A stretch of 64,000 bases of DNA, from contig OY762308.1 in assembly GCA_963665555.2 (NCBI GenBank), positions 1,612,001 through 1,676,000 on the forward strand. The letters run 5' to 3'. Origin of the DNA: CAXXXW01 sp963665555 (lineage in GTDB: Bacteria > Pseudomonadota > Alphaproteobacteria > Thalassobaculales > Thalassobaculaceae). The notes beneath the pieces are model-generated. The model saw only the letters and a program-made list of their open reading frames with translations. It searched no databases and was not told the origin of the DNA. Shown piece by piece: positions 6,337 through 14,787 of the stretch. The stretch's first letter is position 1, and each line of letters begins with the position of its first letter. Position numbers and translations under genes: made by a program.

Positions 6337-7722
6337 TTGCGCCAGATGACCCTCGTCGCCTTCCTCCAGGCGCAGAACTGCACCAATTTCGCGGCCTCCT
6401 GGCGCCATCCGGACTCCCGGACCGACTCGACCTCCCGGACCGACTCGACCTCGCCGGACTTCTACCGCCATCTCGCGCGCGTGCTGGAGGCGGGCCGGTT
6501 CCATGTCGGCTTCTTCGACGACCGGCTCGCCATGCCCGACATGTACGGCGGCAACCACGAGCACACGGTCGAGGGCGGCATCCGCTGCGTCAAGATGGAC
6601 CCGGTGACGGTGCTGATGACCATGGGCATGGCGACCGAGCGGCTCGGCCTCGGCTCGACCTATTCGACCACCTATTACGAGCCGTTCCATGTCGCCCGCG
6701 TCTTCCAGACCCTCGACCTGATGAGCAAGGGGCGCGCGGCGTGGAACATCGTCACCTCGCTGAACGACGGCGAGGCGATGAACATGGGCCGGACCGAGGT
6801 GCTGGAGCACGATGCGCGCTACGACCGGGCCGACGAGTTCCTGGAGATCGTGCTGGGCCACTGGAACGCCTGGGAGGACGACGCGATCCTGAACGACAAG
6901 GCGAACAACCGCTTCGCCGACCCGTCGAAGATCCACCGCCTCGATTACGAGGGCCAGTACTACCGCTCGCGCGGGCCGTTCACCGTGCCGCGCTCGCCGC
7001 AGGGCCACCCGGTGCTGATCCAGGCCGGGCAGAGCGGGCGCGGGCTGCGCTTCGCGGCGCGCTGGGCCGAACTGGTCTTCGTCGCCTATCCGACGCTGGA
7101 GATCGGAAGGCGGGAATACGCCGCCTTCAAGGGCATGATCGCCGAGCGCGGCCGCGACCCGGACAAGGTGGCCGTCGCGGCGCTGGCCCACTGCGTCGCC
7201 GCCGAGACCCGCGCCGAGGCCGAGGACAAGCGCGCGCTGATCGACAAGCTGCCCACCGACCTCGACCAGCTCTCGCTGCTGTCGGAGGCGCTCAACTTCG
7301 ACTTCGCCCGGCGCGGCCTCGACGAGCCGCTGGCGACCGAGGAGCTTACGGGGATGCAGGGCATCCAGGGCATCCGCGACCGCGTGCTCGCGGACAGCGG
7401 CAAGGCCAACCCCACGCCGCGCGAGTTCATGCGTTTCAGCGGCCGCGGCCTGCTGCACAACCCCTGGGTCGGCAGCGGCAAGGACGTCGCCGACATCATG
7501 GAGGAGTGGTTCGAGACCCGCGCCTGCGACGGCTTCGTCGTCGCGGCGACACATGTGCCGGGGGCCTACGAGGACTTCGTGAAATACGTCGTCCCCGAAC
7601 TGCAGCGCCGGGGCCTGCACCGCAAGGAGTACGCCGGCGCCACGCTGCGGGAAAACCTCGGCCTCGACTGGCCCGGGCCGGGGCACTGGGGCCTGCCCAT
7701 GCCGTCGGGCGGCCACGAATAA
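6337..7722 (+). CDS. LLM-class flavin-dependent monooxygenase (NtaA/SnaA/DszA family)
   Basis: A 461-residue TIM-barrel oxygenase that would use FMNH2 delivered by a separate reductase; family members oxidise chelators, sulfones or other xenobiotics. Family marks: FLQAQNC near the start, GGNHEHTVEGG, STYYEPFHVARVFQTLDLMSKGRAAWNIVTS, DKANNRFADPSKIH, GHPVLIQAGQSGRG and the C-terminal CDGFVVAATHVPGAYEDFV. The TTG at 6337 is preferred because GGGGAG lies 10 nt upstream; the ATG three codons later is the alternative. A duplicated 18-bp unit gives SRTDST twice near residue 27, where relatives are shorter. The Ldh-type gene follows after 16 nt. The substrate is not known. Confidence 0.9.
   Translation: MRQMTLVAFLQAQNCTNFAASWRHPDSRTDSTSRTDSTSPDFYRHLARVLEAGRFHVGFFDDRLAMPDMYGGNHEHTVEGGIRCVKMDPVTVLMTMGMATERLGLGSTYSTTYYEPFHVARVFQTLDLMSKGRAAWNIVTSLNDGEAMNMGRTEVLEHDARYDRADEFLEIVLGHWNAWEDDAILNDKANNRFADPSKIHRLDYEGQYYRSRGPFTVPRSPQGHPVLIQAGQSGRGLRFAARWAELVFVAYPTLEIGRREYAAFKGMIAERGRDPDKVAVAALAHCVAAETRAEAEDKRALIDKLPTDLDQLSLLSEALNFDFARRGLDEPLATEELTGMQGIQGIRDRVLADSGKANPTPREFMRFSGRGLLHNPWVGSGKDVADIMEEWFETRACDGFVVAATHVPGAYEDFVKYVVPELQRRGLHRKEYAGATLRENLGLDWPGPGHWGLPMPSGGHE
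6414..6449 (+). repeat. In-frame tandem duplication, 18 bp x 2
   Basis: The unit CTCCCGGACCGACTCGAC occurs at 6414-6431 and exactly again at 6432-6449, inside the monooxygenase gene; it adds a second six-residue SRTDST-type unit in a surface loop before the FYRHLARVLEAG helix. Perfect identity suggests a recent slippage event. Confidence 0.85.
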
Positions 7723-7738
7723 CGGGGGAGGACGGCCG

Positions 7739-8788
7739 ATGCCCACCGTAAAGGCGGAACGCCTGCGCGCCATCGCCGACGCGCTGCTGCGCGGCGCCGG
7801 CGTCCCGGAGGAGGAGGCGGAGGTGGTGGCGCGCCATGTCGTCGACGCCAACCTCGCCGGGCACGACAGCCACGGGATCATCCAGATCCCCACCTATATC
7901 GACCGGGTGGACAAGGGCCATATCGTGCCGGGCGCCCCATGGGAGGTCGTGCGGGAATCGCCCGCGACCCTGGTCGTGGACGGGCATTGGGGCTTCGGCT
8001 ACACCGTCAACGAGCGCGCCGCGAGGCGCCTCATCGAGAAGGCGGAAAGCGCGAACGTGGCCGCCGCCACGGTGTTCCGCCAGGGCCATATCGGCCGGCT
8101 CGCCAGCTATCCCCTGATGGCGGCGGAGCGCGGGATGATCGCGCTGATCACCGCCGATTCGGGGCGCGGGCCGAAGCATGTCGCCCCCTTCGGCGGGCGC
8201 GAGAAGCGGCTCGGCACCAACCCGGTCGCCATCGCCATGCCGTCCAACCTCGACGGCCCGTTTTTCGTGGACATGGCGACCTCGGCGGTGGCGGCGGGCA
8301 AGATCGCGCTGGCCCGCGCGCGCGGCGCGGCGATCCCGGAGGGCTGGGTCGTGGACAGGGACGGCCGCGCCACCGCCGACCCGGAGGATTTCTACGCCGG
8401 CGGGCCGCTGCTGCCGCTCGGCGGGACGGAGGGGTACAAGGGCTACGGGCTGTCGGCGATGGTGGAGGTGTTCTCGGGCATCCTGACCGGCCTCGGCCAC
8501 GGCGTGGAGCCGACCGGCCGGCACAACGACGGCTGCTTCATGGCGGCCTTCAAGGTGTCGGCCTTCCGCGACCTGGAGACATTCAAGGCGGAGGTGACCG
8601 ACTTCGCCATGTACCTGAAGGACACCGCGCCGGCCGAGGGGTTCGAGGAAGTGCTCTACCCCGGCGAGGTCGAACATCGCGCGCGGCTGGCCCGCGAACA
8701 GGACGGCGTGCCGGTCGAGGACGCAACCTGGGACAAACTCTCGGCGCTCGCCGCGAAATACGGGCTGGGCGGGGCGCTGGGGTTGTAG
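7739..8788 (+). CDS. Ldh-family (malate/L-lactate dehydrogenase type 2) oxidoreductase
   Basis: A 349-residue NAD(P)-dependent 2-hydroxyacid dehydrogenase of the malate/ureidoglycolate/sulfolactate type, which does not use a Rossmann fold. Characteristic segments: VDANLAGHDSHGIIQIPTYID (catalytic His in GHDSHG), GHWGFGYTVNERA, VFRQGHIGRLASYPLMAAERG, RLGTNPVAIAMP, FFVDMATSAVAAGKI and GYKGYGLSAMVEVFSGILTG. GGGAGG 9 nt before the ATG supports the start. It follows the monooxygenase by 16 nt and is probably translated from the same mRNA, suggesting a shared catabolic route. The exact 2-hydroxyacid is undetermined. Confidence 0.92.
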   Translation: MPTVKAERLRAIADALLRGAGVPEEEAEVVARHVVDANLAGHDSHGIIQIPTYIDRVDKGHIVPGAPWEVVRESPATLVVDGHWGFGYTVNERAARRLIEKAESANVAAATVFRQGHIGRLASYPLMAAERGMIALITADSGRGPKHVAPFGGREKRLGTNPVAIAMPSNLDGPFFVDMATSAVAAGKIALARARGAAIPEGWVVDRDGRATADPEDFYAGGPLLPLGGTEGYKGYGLSAMVEVFSGILTGLGHGVEPTGRHNDGCFMAAFKVSAFRDLETFKAEVTDFAMYLKDTAPAEGFEEVLYPGEVEHRARLAREQDGVPVEDATWDKLSALAAKYGLGGALGL

Positions 8789-8824
8789 GAGAGGGGCGCC
8801 GGGATTGTAGGAGAGGGGCGCCGG
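8783..8824 (+). repeat. 20-bp direct duplication over the stop codon
   Basis: TTGTAGGAGAGGGGCGCCGG at 8783-8802 recurs exactly at 8805-8824. The first copy contains the last sense codon and stop of the Ldh-type gene; the second ends 3 bp before the TOPRIM gene's 3' end. It looks like a recent local tandem duplication. Confidence 0.85.
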
Positions 8825-8826
8825 CG

Positions 8827-9417
8827 CTACGCCGGGGCGGCGGGCACGGCCTGTACGTCGCGCCACATCTTGTCGAAGGAGGGCGCGCCCCGGCGGGCGG
8901 CGTCGAGGTCGAATACGGCGGTGAACGCGGCCTGGTGGAGGATCGGGTCGTATGGCTGGCCACAGGGCATACGCGCCGTCAGCCATTCCTTGGCGCCCCT
9001 TACCGCTTCCGGGTCGGCCGGCGACGCGGAAATGTCGAGGCCGTGCAGTCCATGGATCGAAGAGCCGGCGGCCAGAAACCAAGCCTCGTATTCGGCCTTG
9101 GCCAGCACCACGCGGATGTCGAAATCCGACCGCGCGGCGCGGGCGCGGGCCAGAAGCGCCGGGCCGAGTTCGGCCGGACAATCGTCGTCCGCGTCGAGCA
9201 GGATAAGGATGCCGCCCGTGTCTCCGGCGGTTCGGGCGGCAAGTTCCACGGCCCTTTCCAATTCTCCTTCGCGAGGCAGCATCGAGCGGCTAATTCGAAT
9301 CGGGCGCGGAATCTCGACATAATGAAGCGGCGGCACTGTCGCGGCGATTCTCTGAAGCAGGAGGCGCAGCGCTTCGTATTCGCCGTGCCCTTCGACGATC
9401 ACCGCGATCTTGTTCAT
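8827..9417 (-). CDS. DUF4276-like TOPRIM-fold protein, partner of the ATPase
   Basis: A 196-residue protein. The start MNKIAVIVEGHGEYEALRLL gives the TOPRIM glutamate (VEGxxE, residues 8-13), and LILLDADDDCP (71-81) gives the DxD metal site; AEYEAWFLA at 108-116 is the other block typical of DUF4276. This metal-binding fold is that of OLD nucleases, topoisomerases and primases. The ATG at 9417 lies 2 nt after the stop of the ATPase gene, so translation is coupled. Pairing of a DUF4276 protein with a AAA ATPase is known and occurs in AbiL-like abortive infection and other OLD-like two-gene systems; a defence role here is inferred. Confidence 0.82.
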   Translation of the reverse strand: MNKIAVIVEGHGEYEALRLLLQRIAATVPPLHYVEIPRPIRISRSMLPREGELERAVELAARTAGDTGGILILLDADDDCPAELGPALLARARAARSDFDIRVVLAKAEYEAWFLAAGSSIHGLHGLDISASPADPEAVRGAKEWLTARMPCGQPYDPILHQAAFTAVFDLDAARRGAPSFDKMWRDVQAVPAAPA

Positions 9418-9419
9418 GG

Positions 9420-10634
9420 CTAAAGACCGAAAAGGTCCACTTGTTTCGATCGCGGCGTACAAGCGACCGGGTCCGGCTCAATCTGGCCCATTTTGAGCAG
9501 TTCCCCGACCGTATAAAGGCGGTCCTTGAGCACCGAGCGGTTCACCTCGTCGAGAGACCCGACGCGGCTCTCGCCGTGCTCGGCTTCGACAGCGAGGATA
9601 GAATCCGCCGAGATGTCCTTGTCGTCCAGCAGGTCCGGGCTGTGGCTCGTCACCAGAACCTGCGTCCGCGCGGCGGCGTCGCGCAGGCTGTCGATCAAAA
9701 CCCCGGCGGCGCCGGGATGGAGCGCGACCTCCGGTTCCTCGATGCCGATGAGGCCTGGCCTCGCACGGCCGTTGCCGCCGCCCTGGAACAGCGCAAGCAG
9801 CACGCCCAGCCCGCGCAGCGTCCCGTCCGACATCTGGCCGGCGGAAAAACGCCAAGGCTTCGCACTCGCGGGATTTTCTTGCGAGAACTCAAGGGTCTCC
9901 CTGCCGCCGAAGGGTCTGCGTTCCACCGAAACCAGGCCGGGAACGACCTTTTCGAGATACTCTTCGATATGCTCCTTCGCCTCCGGCGCGTACCGTTTCA
10001 AGTTATCCAGAACGCTGGCGGCGTTGCGCCCGTCGCGTTGAAGGAGATCGCCGGGGTCCGAAGGTTGCGGGTCGCGGAGGGCTTGCAGGTTCAGGTTATA
10101 GAAGCCCATGTTCGACAACGCGGCGTACGCCGCTCGGAACTCTCTCGCGCCCGATGCCCGCACAAGGTACATCTGGTCGGCGGCGGCGGCCGGCGGCGAC
10201 TGAAAATTGCTGAGGATAACTTTCCCGCTTTTCACACTGTAAAAGTACGTCCCACGATTTTCCGGCGCAACAACGATACAGTCCTCGCGATTGATCTCGT
10301 AAGCGCCTTCCTTCTTCGATTTCATGGAGAATGCGAAACGCCCCCGAGCGCCATTCGGCAAATTGAACTCGATGCGCATTCCGAAACCGGCCGGACGCCC
10401 GAGTCCGCCGGAGCGCCGCCGCACCTCGTGGATGCCGCCGCGGTCACGGAGCGCGTGGTCGAGGGACTGGCGGAGCGAGTCGGCGATGAAGCGGAGCGCG
10501 TCGAGGAAGTTGCTCTTGCCCGACCCGTTGCGGCCGACCAGGAAACACAGTTGCGCCGGCGAGACGTCGCAGGCCGCGAAGCTCTTGTAGTTCTTCAGGA
10601 CCACCCGGGTCAGAAGCCGCCGTTCCGCCGCCAT
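9420..10634 (-). CDS. AAA ATPase (SMC/OLD-like, AAA_15/AAA_21), first gene of a two-gene cassette
   Basis: A 404-residue ABC/SMC-type ATPase without a long coiled coil. Motifs: Walker A GRNGSGKS at 34-41 after LKNYKSFAACDVSP (the RecF/OLD-like opening), signature-like SAGQMSDGTLR at 264-274, Walker B LIGIEEPE at 295-302 followed by VALHP, and H-loop TSHSPDLLD at 329-337. There is no TOPRIM domain in the chain; that function is in the coupled gene downstream. It has its own promoter (10670-10698) and GC content a little below its neighbours, as expected of an acquired module. Probably a DNA-associated sensor ATPase driving the TOPRIM partner; the trigger is unknown. Confidence 0.88.
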   Translation of the reverse strand: MAAERRLLTRVVLKNYKSFAACDVSPAQLCFLVGRNGSGKSNFLDALRFIADSLRQSLDHALRDRGGIHEVRRRSGGLGRPAGFGMRIEFNLPNGARGRFAFSMKSKKEGAYEINREDCIVVAPENRGTYFYSVKSGKVILSNFQSPPAAAADQMYLVRASGAREFRAAYAALSNMGFYNLNLQALRDPQPSDPGDLLQRDGRNAASVLDNLKRYAPEAKEHIEEYLEKVVPGLVSVERRPFGGRETLEFSQENPASAKPWRFSAGQMSDGTLRGLGVLLALFQGGGNGRARPGLIGIEEPEVALHPGAAGVLIDSLRDAAARTQVLVTSHSPDLLDDKDISADSILAVEAEHGESRVGSLDEVNRSVLKDRLYTVGELLKMGQIEPDPVACTPRSKQVDLFGL

Positions 10635-10669
10635 CGCAGGTTCCCGCCCCGAAGCCCTCGCGCGCCGGC

Positions 10670-10698
10670 AGGCTACCCGACGGGCGATCCGCGGGCAA
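10670..10698 (-). promoter_or_regulatory. Promoter for the ATPase-TOPRIM cassette
   Basis: Minus strand TTGCCC (10693-10698), 17-bp spacer, TAGCCT (10670-10675). Initiation near 10663 leaves about 29 nt before the ATPase ATG at 10634, so the cassette appears independent of the RTX gene upstream. Confidence 0.5.
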
Positions 10699-10741
10699 GC
10701 GGCGGGGGCCGCGGCTTTCGACGCCGCGCCCCGCCGACGGG

Positions 10742-13573
10742 TCAGCCGTCGGCGGGGGCGCTGTCCGCCGGCTGCTGGCCGGTCAGTCGGATGAGATCGC
10801 CCTCCGCCTCGTTGTAATCGGCGACCTCGCTCCGGCTCTCCACGTAGAAGGTGTCGGCGCCCGCCCCGCCGAACAGCGTGTCGGCGCCCGGCCCGCCCCT
10901 CAGCACATCGTCGCCGGCGCCGCCGGAGAGCACATCGTCGCCCTTGTTGCCGTAGAGTTCGTCGTTGCCCTGGCCGCCCGAAAGCGTGTCGTCCTCCTGC
11001 CCGCCGTAGAGCCTGTCCGCGCCCCAGCCGCCATGCATCAGGTCGTCGCCGACATTGCCGTAGAGCACATCGTCGCCCCAGCCGCCGGAAAGCGTCTCCA
11101 CGCCGTCGCGCCGGAGCGTCTTGTCGCTGTCGTCCGTCGCCCTGGGCGTGCCCGAGTTCTGTCCGCCGTACAGCCGGTCGTCGCCGTGGCCGCCGTCCAG
11201 CAGGTCGAGGCCCTGGTTGCCGTACAGGATGTCGTCCCCGTGGCCGCCGGAGACGGTGTCGTCGCCCGACCCGCCGGAGAGGAAGTTGTCGGCGGCCGTG
11301 CCGACGATCCTGTCCGCCCCCGGGGTCGCGGTCGCGACGGGCGGAACGCCGTCCCCGGGCCCGCCGGCGACATTGAAGATCACGTCGCCCTCGTCGCGGT
11401 CGAAATCCTTCACCTCCGAGGCGTCGTTGACCCAGAAAGTGTCGGCGCCGGGGCCGCCGTAGAGCGCGTTGTTCCCCGAACCGCCGTCGATCAGGTCGCC
11501 CCCGGCCCCGCCGGAAATCGTGTCGTCGCCGGCGTTGCCGGACATCGTGTCGGCGCCGCCCGTCCCGGTCAGCATGTCGGCGCCGGTCGTGCCCCAATGG
11601 ACGACCGCGTCCTCGCCGGCGGTGAAGTCCGCGATCTCCGCGATGTCCTCGACGTAGAAAGTGTCGGCCCCGGCGCCGCCGGAGAGCGTGTCGGCCCCGT
11701 CGCCGCCGTACAGCCGGTCGTCGCCGCCGCCCCCGGAAAGCGCGTCGGCCCCGGCGCCGCCGGAGAGCGTGTCGCCGCCGCCGCCGCCGTCGAGCGTGTC
11801 GTTCCCGCGGTCGCCGAGAATCGAGTCGGCTCCGGCCAAGCCGGTCAGCGCGTCGGAACCGGACGTGCCCTGGATGACGACGACATCGTGGGCCGGGTTG
11901 TAGCCCCGGCTGGCCACTTGGCTCGCGTCCTGGACATAGAACGTGTCGTTGCCGGCTCCCCCGTACAAGGAGTCGCCGCCGGAGCCGGCGTAAAGCCTGT
12001 CGTCGCCGGCGCCGCCGTACAGCGAATCGGCGCCGGCGCCGCCGGAGAGCGTGTCGTCGCCGGAGCCGCCCGAAAGCGTGTCGGCGCCGCCGCCGCCATC
12101 GAGCAGGTCGTTGCCCGTCCCGCCGTCGATCCTGTCGTTCCCCGCGCCGCCGCGGATCGTGTCGTCGCCGCCATTGCCGGACATCGTGTCGGCGGCGTCC
12201 GTGCCGACGAGGGAGTCGTTGCCGTCCCCGCCCCAGAAGATCACGACATCGGTTTCGCCGCCGGTGTCCAGGTCCGCGATCTCGGACCTGCTCTCCACGT
12301 AGAAGGTGTCGACCCCGCCGCCGCCGTACAGCGTGTCGTTGCCCGCGCCGCCGTACAGCGCGTCGTTGCCGCCGCCGCCGTAAAGCGTGTCGTCGCCGTC
12401 GCCGCCGTACAGCGCGTCGGCGCCGGCCTCGCCGGAGAGCACATCGTTGCCGCCGAGACCCTGGATCGTGTCGGCCGACTTGCCGCCCTTCAGCCTGTCG
12501 TTCCCCTCGGCGCCCTGGTGGATGACGACATCGCCGGCCCCGCGGTCCGCGATCTTGGTCTCCTCGCGGACATAGAAGGTGTCGGCGCCTTCGCCGCCGG
12601 AAAGCGTGTCCTTGCCGTCGCCGCCGTACAGCACATCGTCGCCGGCGCCGCCGTACAACCTGTCGTCGCCGTCGCCGCCGGAGAGCGTGTCGTTGCCCCC
12701 GTCGCCGGAAAGCGTGTCCTTGCCGTCGCCGCCATCCAGGAGGTCGCCGCCGCCGCCGCCGGCGATCGCGTCGTTACCCTTGCCGCCGGAAAGCGCGTCT
12801 TCGCCGCCGCCGCCCGAAAGCGTGTCTTTCCCGTCGCCGCCGTCGATCGTGTCGTCGCCGGAGCCGCCGGCGATCGAGTCGTTGCCGTCGCCGCCGTACA
12901 GCGCGTCGGCGCCGGCGCCGCCGTCGATCGTGTCCCTGCCGTCCTCGCCGGAGACCGTGTCGGCGCCGGCCCCGCCGTCGATCGAATCGTTGCCCTTGCC
13001 GCCGGCCAGCAGATCGGCCCCGTCGTCGCCGGAAAGCGTGTCGTTGCCGTCCTCGCCCGAAATCGCGTCGTCGTCGGTCCCGCCGTCGATCGAGTCGTTG
13101 CCCTTGCCGCCGAGTATCGTGTCGTCGCCATCCTCGCCGTGGATAACGTCGTTGCCGTCGTCGCCATAAATCAGGTCGGCGCCCGCCTGGCCGACGATCG
13201 TGTCGTGACCGCCGTTGCCGTAAACGAGATCGGCGCCGTCGCCGCCGTAGATCAGGTCGGCGCCGCTGCCTGTCTTCCCGGTGTCGCCGTAAATCGTGTC
13301 GTCGCCTTCGTGACCGTCGAGCTGGTCGCCGCCGGCGCCGCCGATCAGGATGTCGGCGCCGAAGCCGCCCTCGACCGTATCGTCCCCGGCGCCGCCGACC
13401 AGGGAGTCGTCGCCGCCGTGGCCGAAGATCCGGTCGGCGCCGTTCTCGCCCCAGATCGTGTCGGCGCCGGCCAGGCCGGTGATCGTGTCCGCCCCGGACC
13501 CGCCGGTGATCAGGTCGGCGCCGCTCGTGCCCTCGTAATCGACGCCGCCGCTTCCGAGTTGCGTATCGACCAT
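10742..13573 (-). CDS. Six-module RTX-repeat (Ca2+-binding) protein, type I secretion substrate
   Basis: A 943-residue very acidic protein made almost wholly of GGxGxDxL/I/Yx nonapeptides, which form calcium-loaded beta rolls outside the cell. It lacks an N-terminal signal peptide, as expected for type I secretion. Six runs of repeats are each closed by a non-repeat cap starting D-T-F-Y/W-V at residues 331, 422, 543, 637, 711 and 907, usually followed by an ADxx...DVVI strand. The end, VESRSEVADY...EGDLIRL, resembles RTX secretion tails. No enzyme domain (protease, lipase, adhesin) is present. A structural or surface-layer-like role is inference. The gene stands alone; a 156-bp gap with small dyads separates it from asd. 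Confidence 0.88.
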   Translation of the reverse strand: MVDTQLGSGGVDYEGTSGADLITGGSGADTITGLAGADTIWGENGADRIFGHGGDDSLVGGAGDDTVEGGFGADILIGGAGGDQLDGHEGDDTIYGDTGKTGSGADLIYGGDGADLVYGNGGHDTIVGQAGADLIYGDDGNDVIHGEDGDDTILGGKGNDSIDGGTDDDAISGEDGNDTLSGDDGADLLAGGKGNDSIDGGAGADTVSGEDGRDTIDGGAGADALYGGDGNDSIAGGSGDDTIDGGDGKDTLSGGGGEDALSGGKGNDAIAGGGGGDLLDGGDGKDTLSGDGGNDTLSGGDGDDRLYGGAGDDVLYGGDGKDTLSGGEGADTFYVREETKIADRGAGDVVIHQGAEGNDRLKGGKSADTIQGLGGNDVLSGEAGADALYGGDGDDTLYGGGGNDALYGGAGNDTLYGGGGVDTFYVESRSEIADLDTGGETDVVIFWGGDGNDSLVGTDAADTMSGNGGDDTIRGGAGNDRIDGGTGNDLLDGGGGADTLSGGSGDDTLSGGAGADSLYGGAGDDRLYAGSGGDSLYGGAGNDTFYVQDASQVASRGYNPAHDVVVIQGTSGSDALTGLAGADSILGDRGNDTLDGGGGGDTLSGGAGADALSGGGGDDRLYGGDGADTLSGGAGADTFYVEDIAEIADFTAGEDAVVHWGTTGADMLTGTGGADTMSGNAGDDTISGGAGGDLIDGGSGNNALYGGPGADTFWVNDASEVKDFDRDEGDVIFNVAGGPGDGVPPVATATPGADRIVGTAADNFLSGGSGDDTVSGGHGDDILYGNQGLDLLDGGHGDDRLYGGQNSGTPRATDDSDKTLRRDGVETLSGGWGDDVLYGNVGDDLMHGGWGADRLYGGQEDDTLSGGQGNDELYGNKGDDVLSGGAGDDVLRGGPGADTLFGGAGADTFYVESRSEVADYNEAEGDLIRLTGQQPADSAPADG

Positions 13574-13729
13574 CGTTCTCGTCCCTTCGGGGAAATCGCG
13601 AAACCGTCGCGCGGGCGCGGGAAGGCCCGGAGGGGCCTCCGCAACCGCCAGCCGAATCGGACCTTCCGCGATTCGCGGCGGTCCGGCAAGCGAAAAACGG
13701 CGCGCGGGATCGCCGCCGCCGGGCCCCGG

Positions 13730-14758
13730 TCAGGCGGCGGCGCGCAAATGCCCGCGTTCGACCAGCGCCTCGGCGATCTGCACGGCGTTGAGCGCGGCGC
13801 CCTTGCGCAGGTTGTCGGACACGCACCAGAACGCCAGCCCGTTCGCCACCGTCGGGTCGCGGCGCACGCGGCTGATGTAGACCGCGTCCTCGCCGGCGCA
13901 TTCCTGCGGCGTCACATAGCCCTCGTCCTCGCGGTGGTCCACCACGACGACGCCGGGGAAGGCGTTCATGGCGGCGCGCGCCTCGTCCTCCCCGGCCGGG
14001 CGCGCGGTCTCGACGAACACCGCCTCGGCATGGCCGATGAAGACCGGCACGCGCACGCAATGGGCGACCAGGCGGATGTCGGGATCGAGGATCTTGCGGG
14101 TCTCCGCCGCCATCTTCCACTCCTCCCGCGTCGAGCCGTCGTCCATGAAGGCGTCGATATGGGGGATGCAGTTGAAGGCGATCCGCTTGGTGAACTTCTC
14201 CTTCTCGACGGGATCGTTCACATAGACCGCGCGGGTCTGCTCGAACAACTCGTCCATGCCGGCGTTGCCGGCCCCGGAGACCGACTGGTAGGTCGCGACG
14301 ACGACGCGGCGCACCGCGAAGGCGTCGTGCAGCGGCTTCAGCGCCATCACCAGCTGGGCCGTCGAGCAGTTGGGGTTGGCGACGATGTTGCGCGCGCGCG
14401 CGCCGGCGAGCGCGTGGGCGTTCACCTCCGGCACCACCAGCGGCACGTCCGCCTCCATCCGCCAGCGCGAGGAGTTGTCGACCGCCAGGCAGCCGGCCGC
14501 CGCCGCCTTCGGCGCGAACTCGCCCGAAACCGCGCCGCCGGCCGAGAACAGGCAGATGTCGGTCCGCGCGAAGTCGTGCGCCTTCAGGGACTCGACCTTC
14601 AGCGTGCGCTCCTCGCCGTAGGAGACCTCCTTGCCGATCGACGCCTCGGAGGCGAGCGCCGCCACCTCGTCGGCGGGGAAGTCCCGCTGCGCCAGCGTTT
14701 GCAGCATCTCCCGGCCGACGGCCCCCGTCGCGCCGGCCACCGCGATCCTGTATCCCAT
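13730..14758 (-). CDS. asd: Aspartate-semialdehyde dehydrogenase
   Basis: A 342-residue enzyme reducing aspartyl phosphate to aspartate semialdehyde with NADPH, the branch point to lysine/diaminopimelate, threonine and methionine. Visible: Rossmann VAGATGAVGREML (residues 7-19), FSAGGAVS, catalytic Cys131 in ANPNCSTAQ, QSVSGAGNAGMDEL, and the base His in VAHCVRVPVFIGHAEAV. Length is typical. It lies 29 nt downstream of leuB at the end of the ffh-leu-asd run. dapF and metA, which use the same pathway, are elsewhere in this window. Confidence 0.96.
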   Translation of the reverse strand: MGYRIAVAGATGAVGREMLQTLAQRDFPADEVAALASEASIGKEVSYGEERTLKVESLKAHDFARTDICLFSAGGAVSGEFAPKAAAAGCLAVDNSSRWRMEADVPLVVPEVNAHALAGARARNIVANPNCSTAQLVMALKPLHDAFAVRRVVVATYQSVSGAGNAGMDELFEQTRAVYVNDPVEKEKFTKRIAFNCIPHIDAFMDDGSTREEWKMAAETRKILDPDIRLVAHCVRVPVFIGHAEAVFVETARPAGEDEARAAMNAFPGVVVVDHREDEGYVTPQECAGEDAVYISRVRRDPTVANGLAFWCVSDNLRKGAALNAVQIAEALVERGHLRAAA

Positions 14759-14787
14759 CGCGCTCCTCCGCCCGTCCGCCGGCGCCG

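Noticed and set aside
6295..7893. Long minus-strand frame opposite the monooxygenase gene
   Set aside because: Antisense shadow: composition is Val/Arg/His/Gly-rich and the plus strand encodes a clear family member.
10742..13573. CRISPR-like or satellite repeat array
   Set aside because: The periodicity is 27 bp (nine codons) with variable sequence and no constant spacer/repeat alternation; it is the RTX coding repeat.
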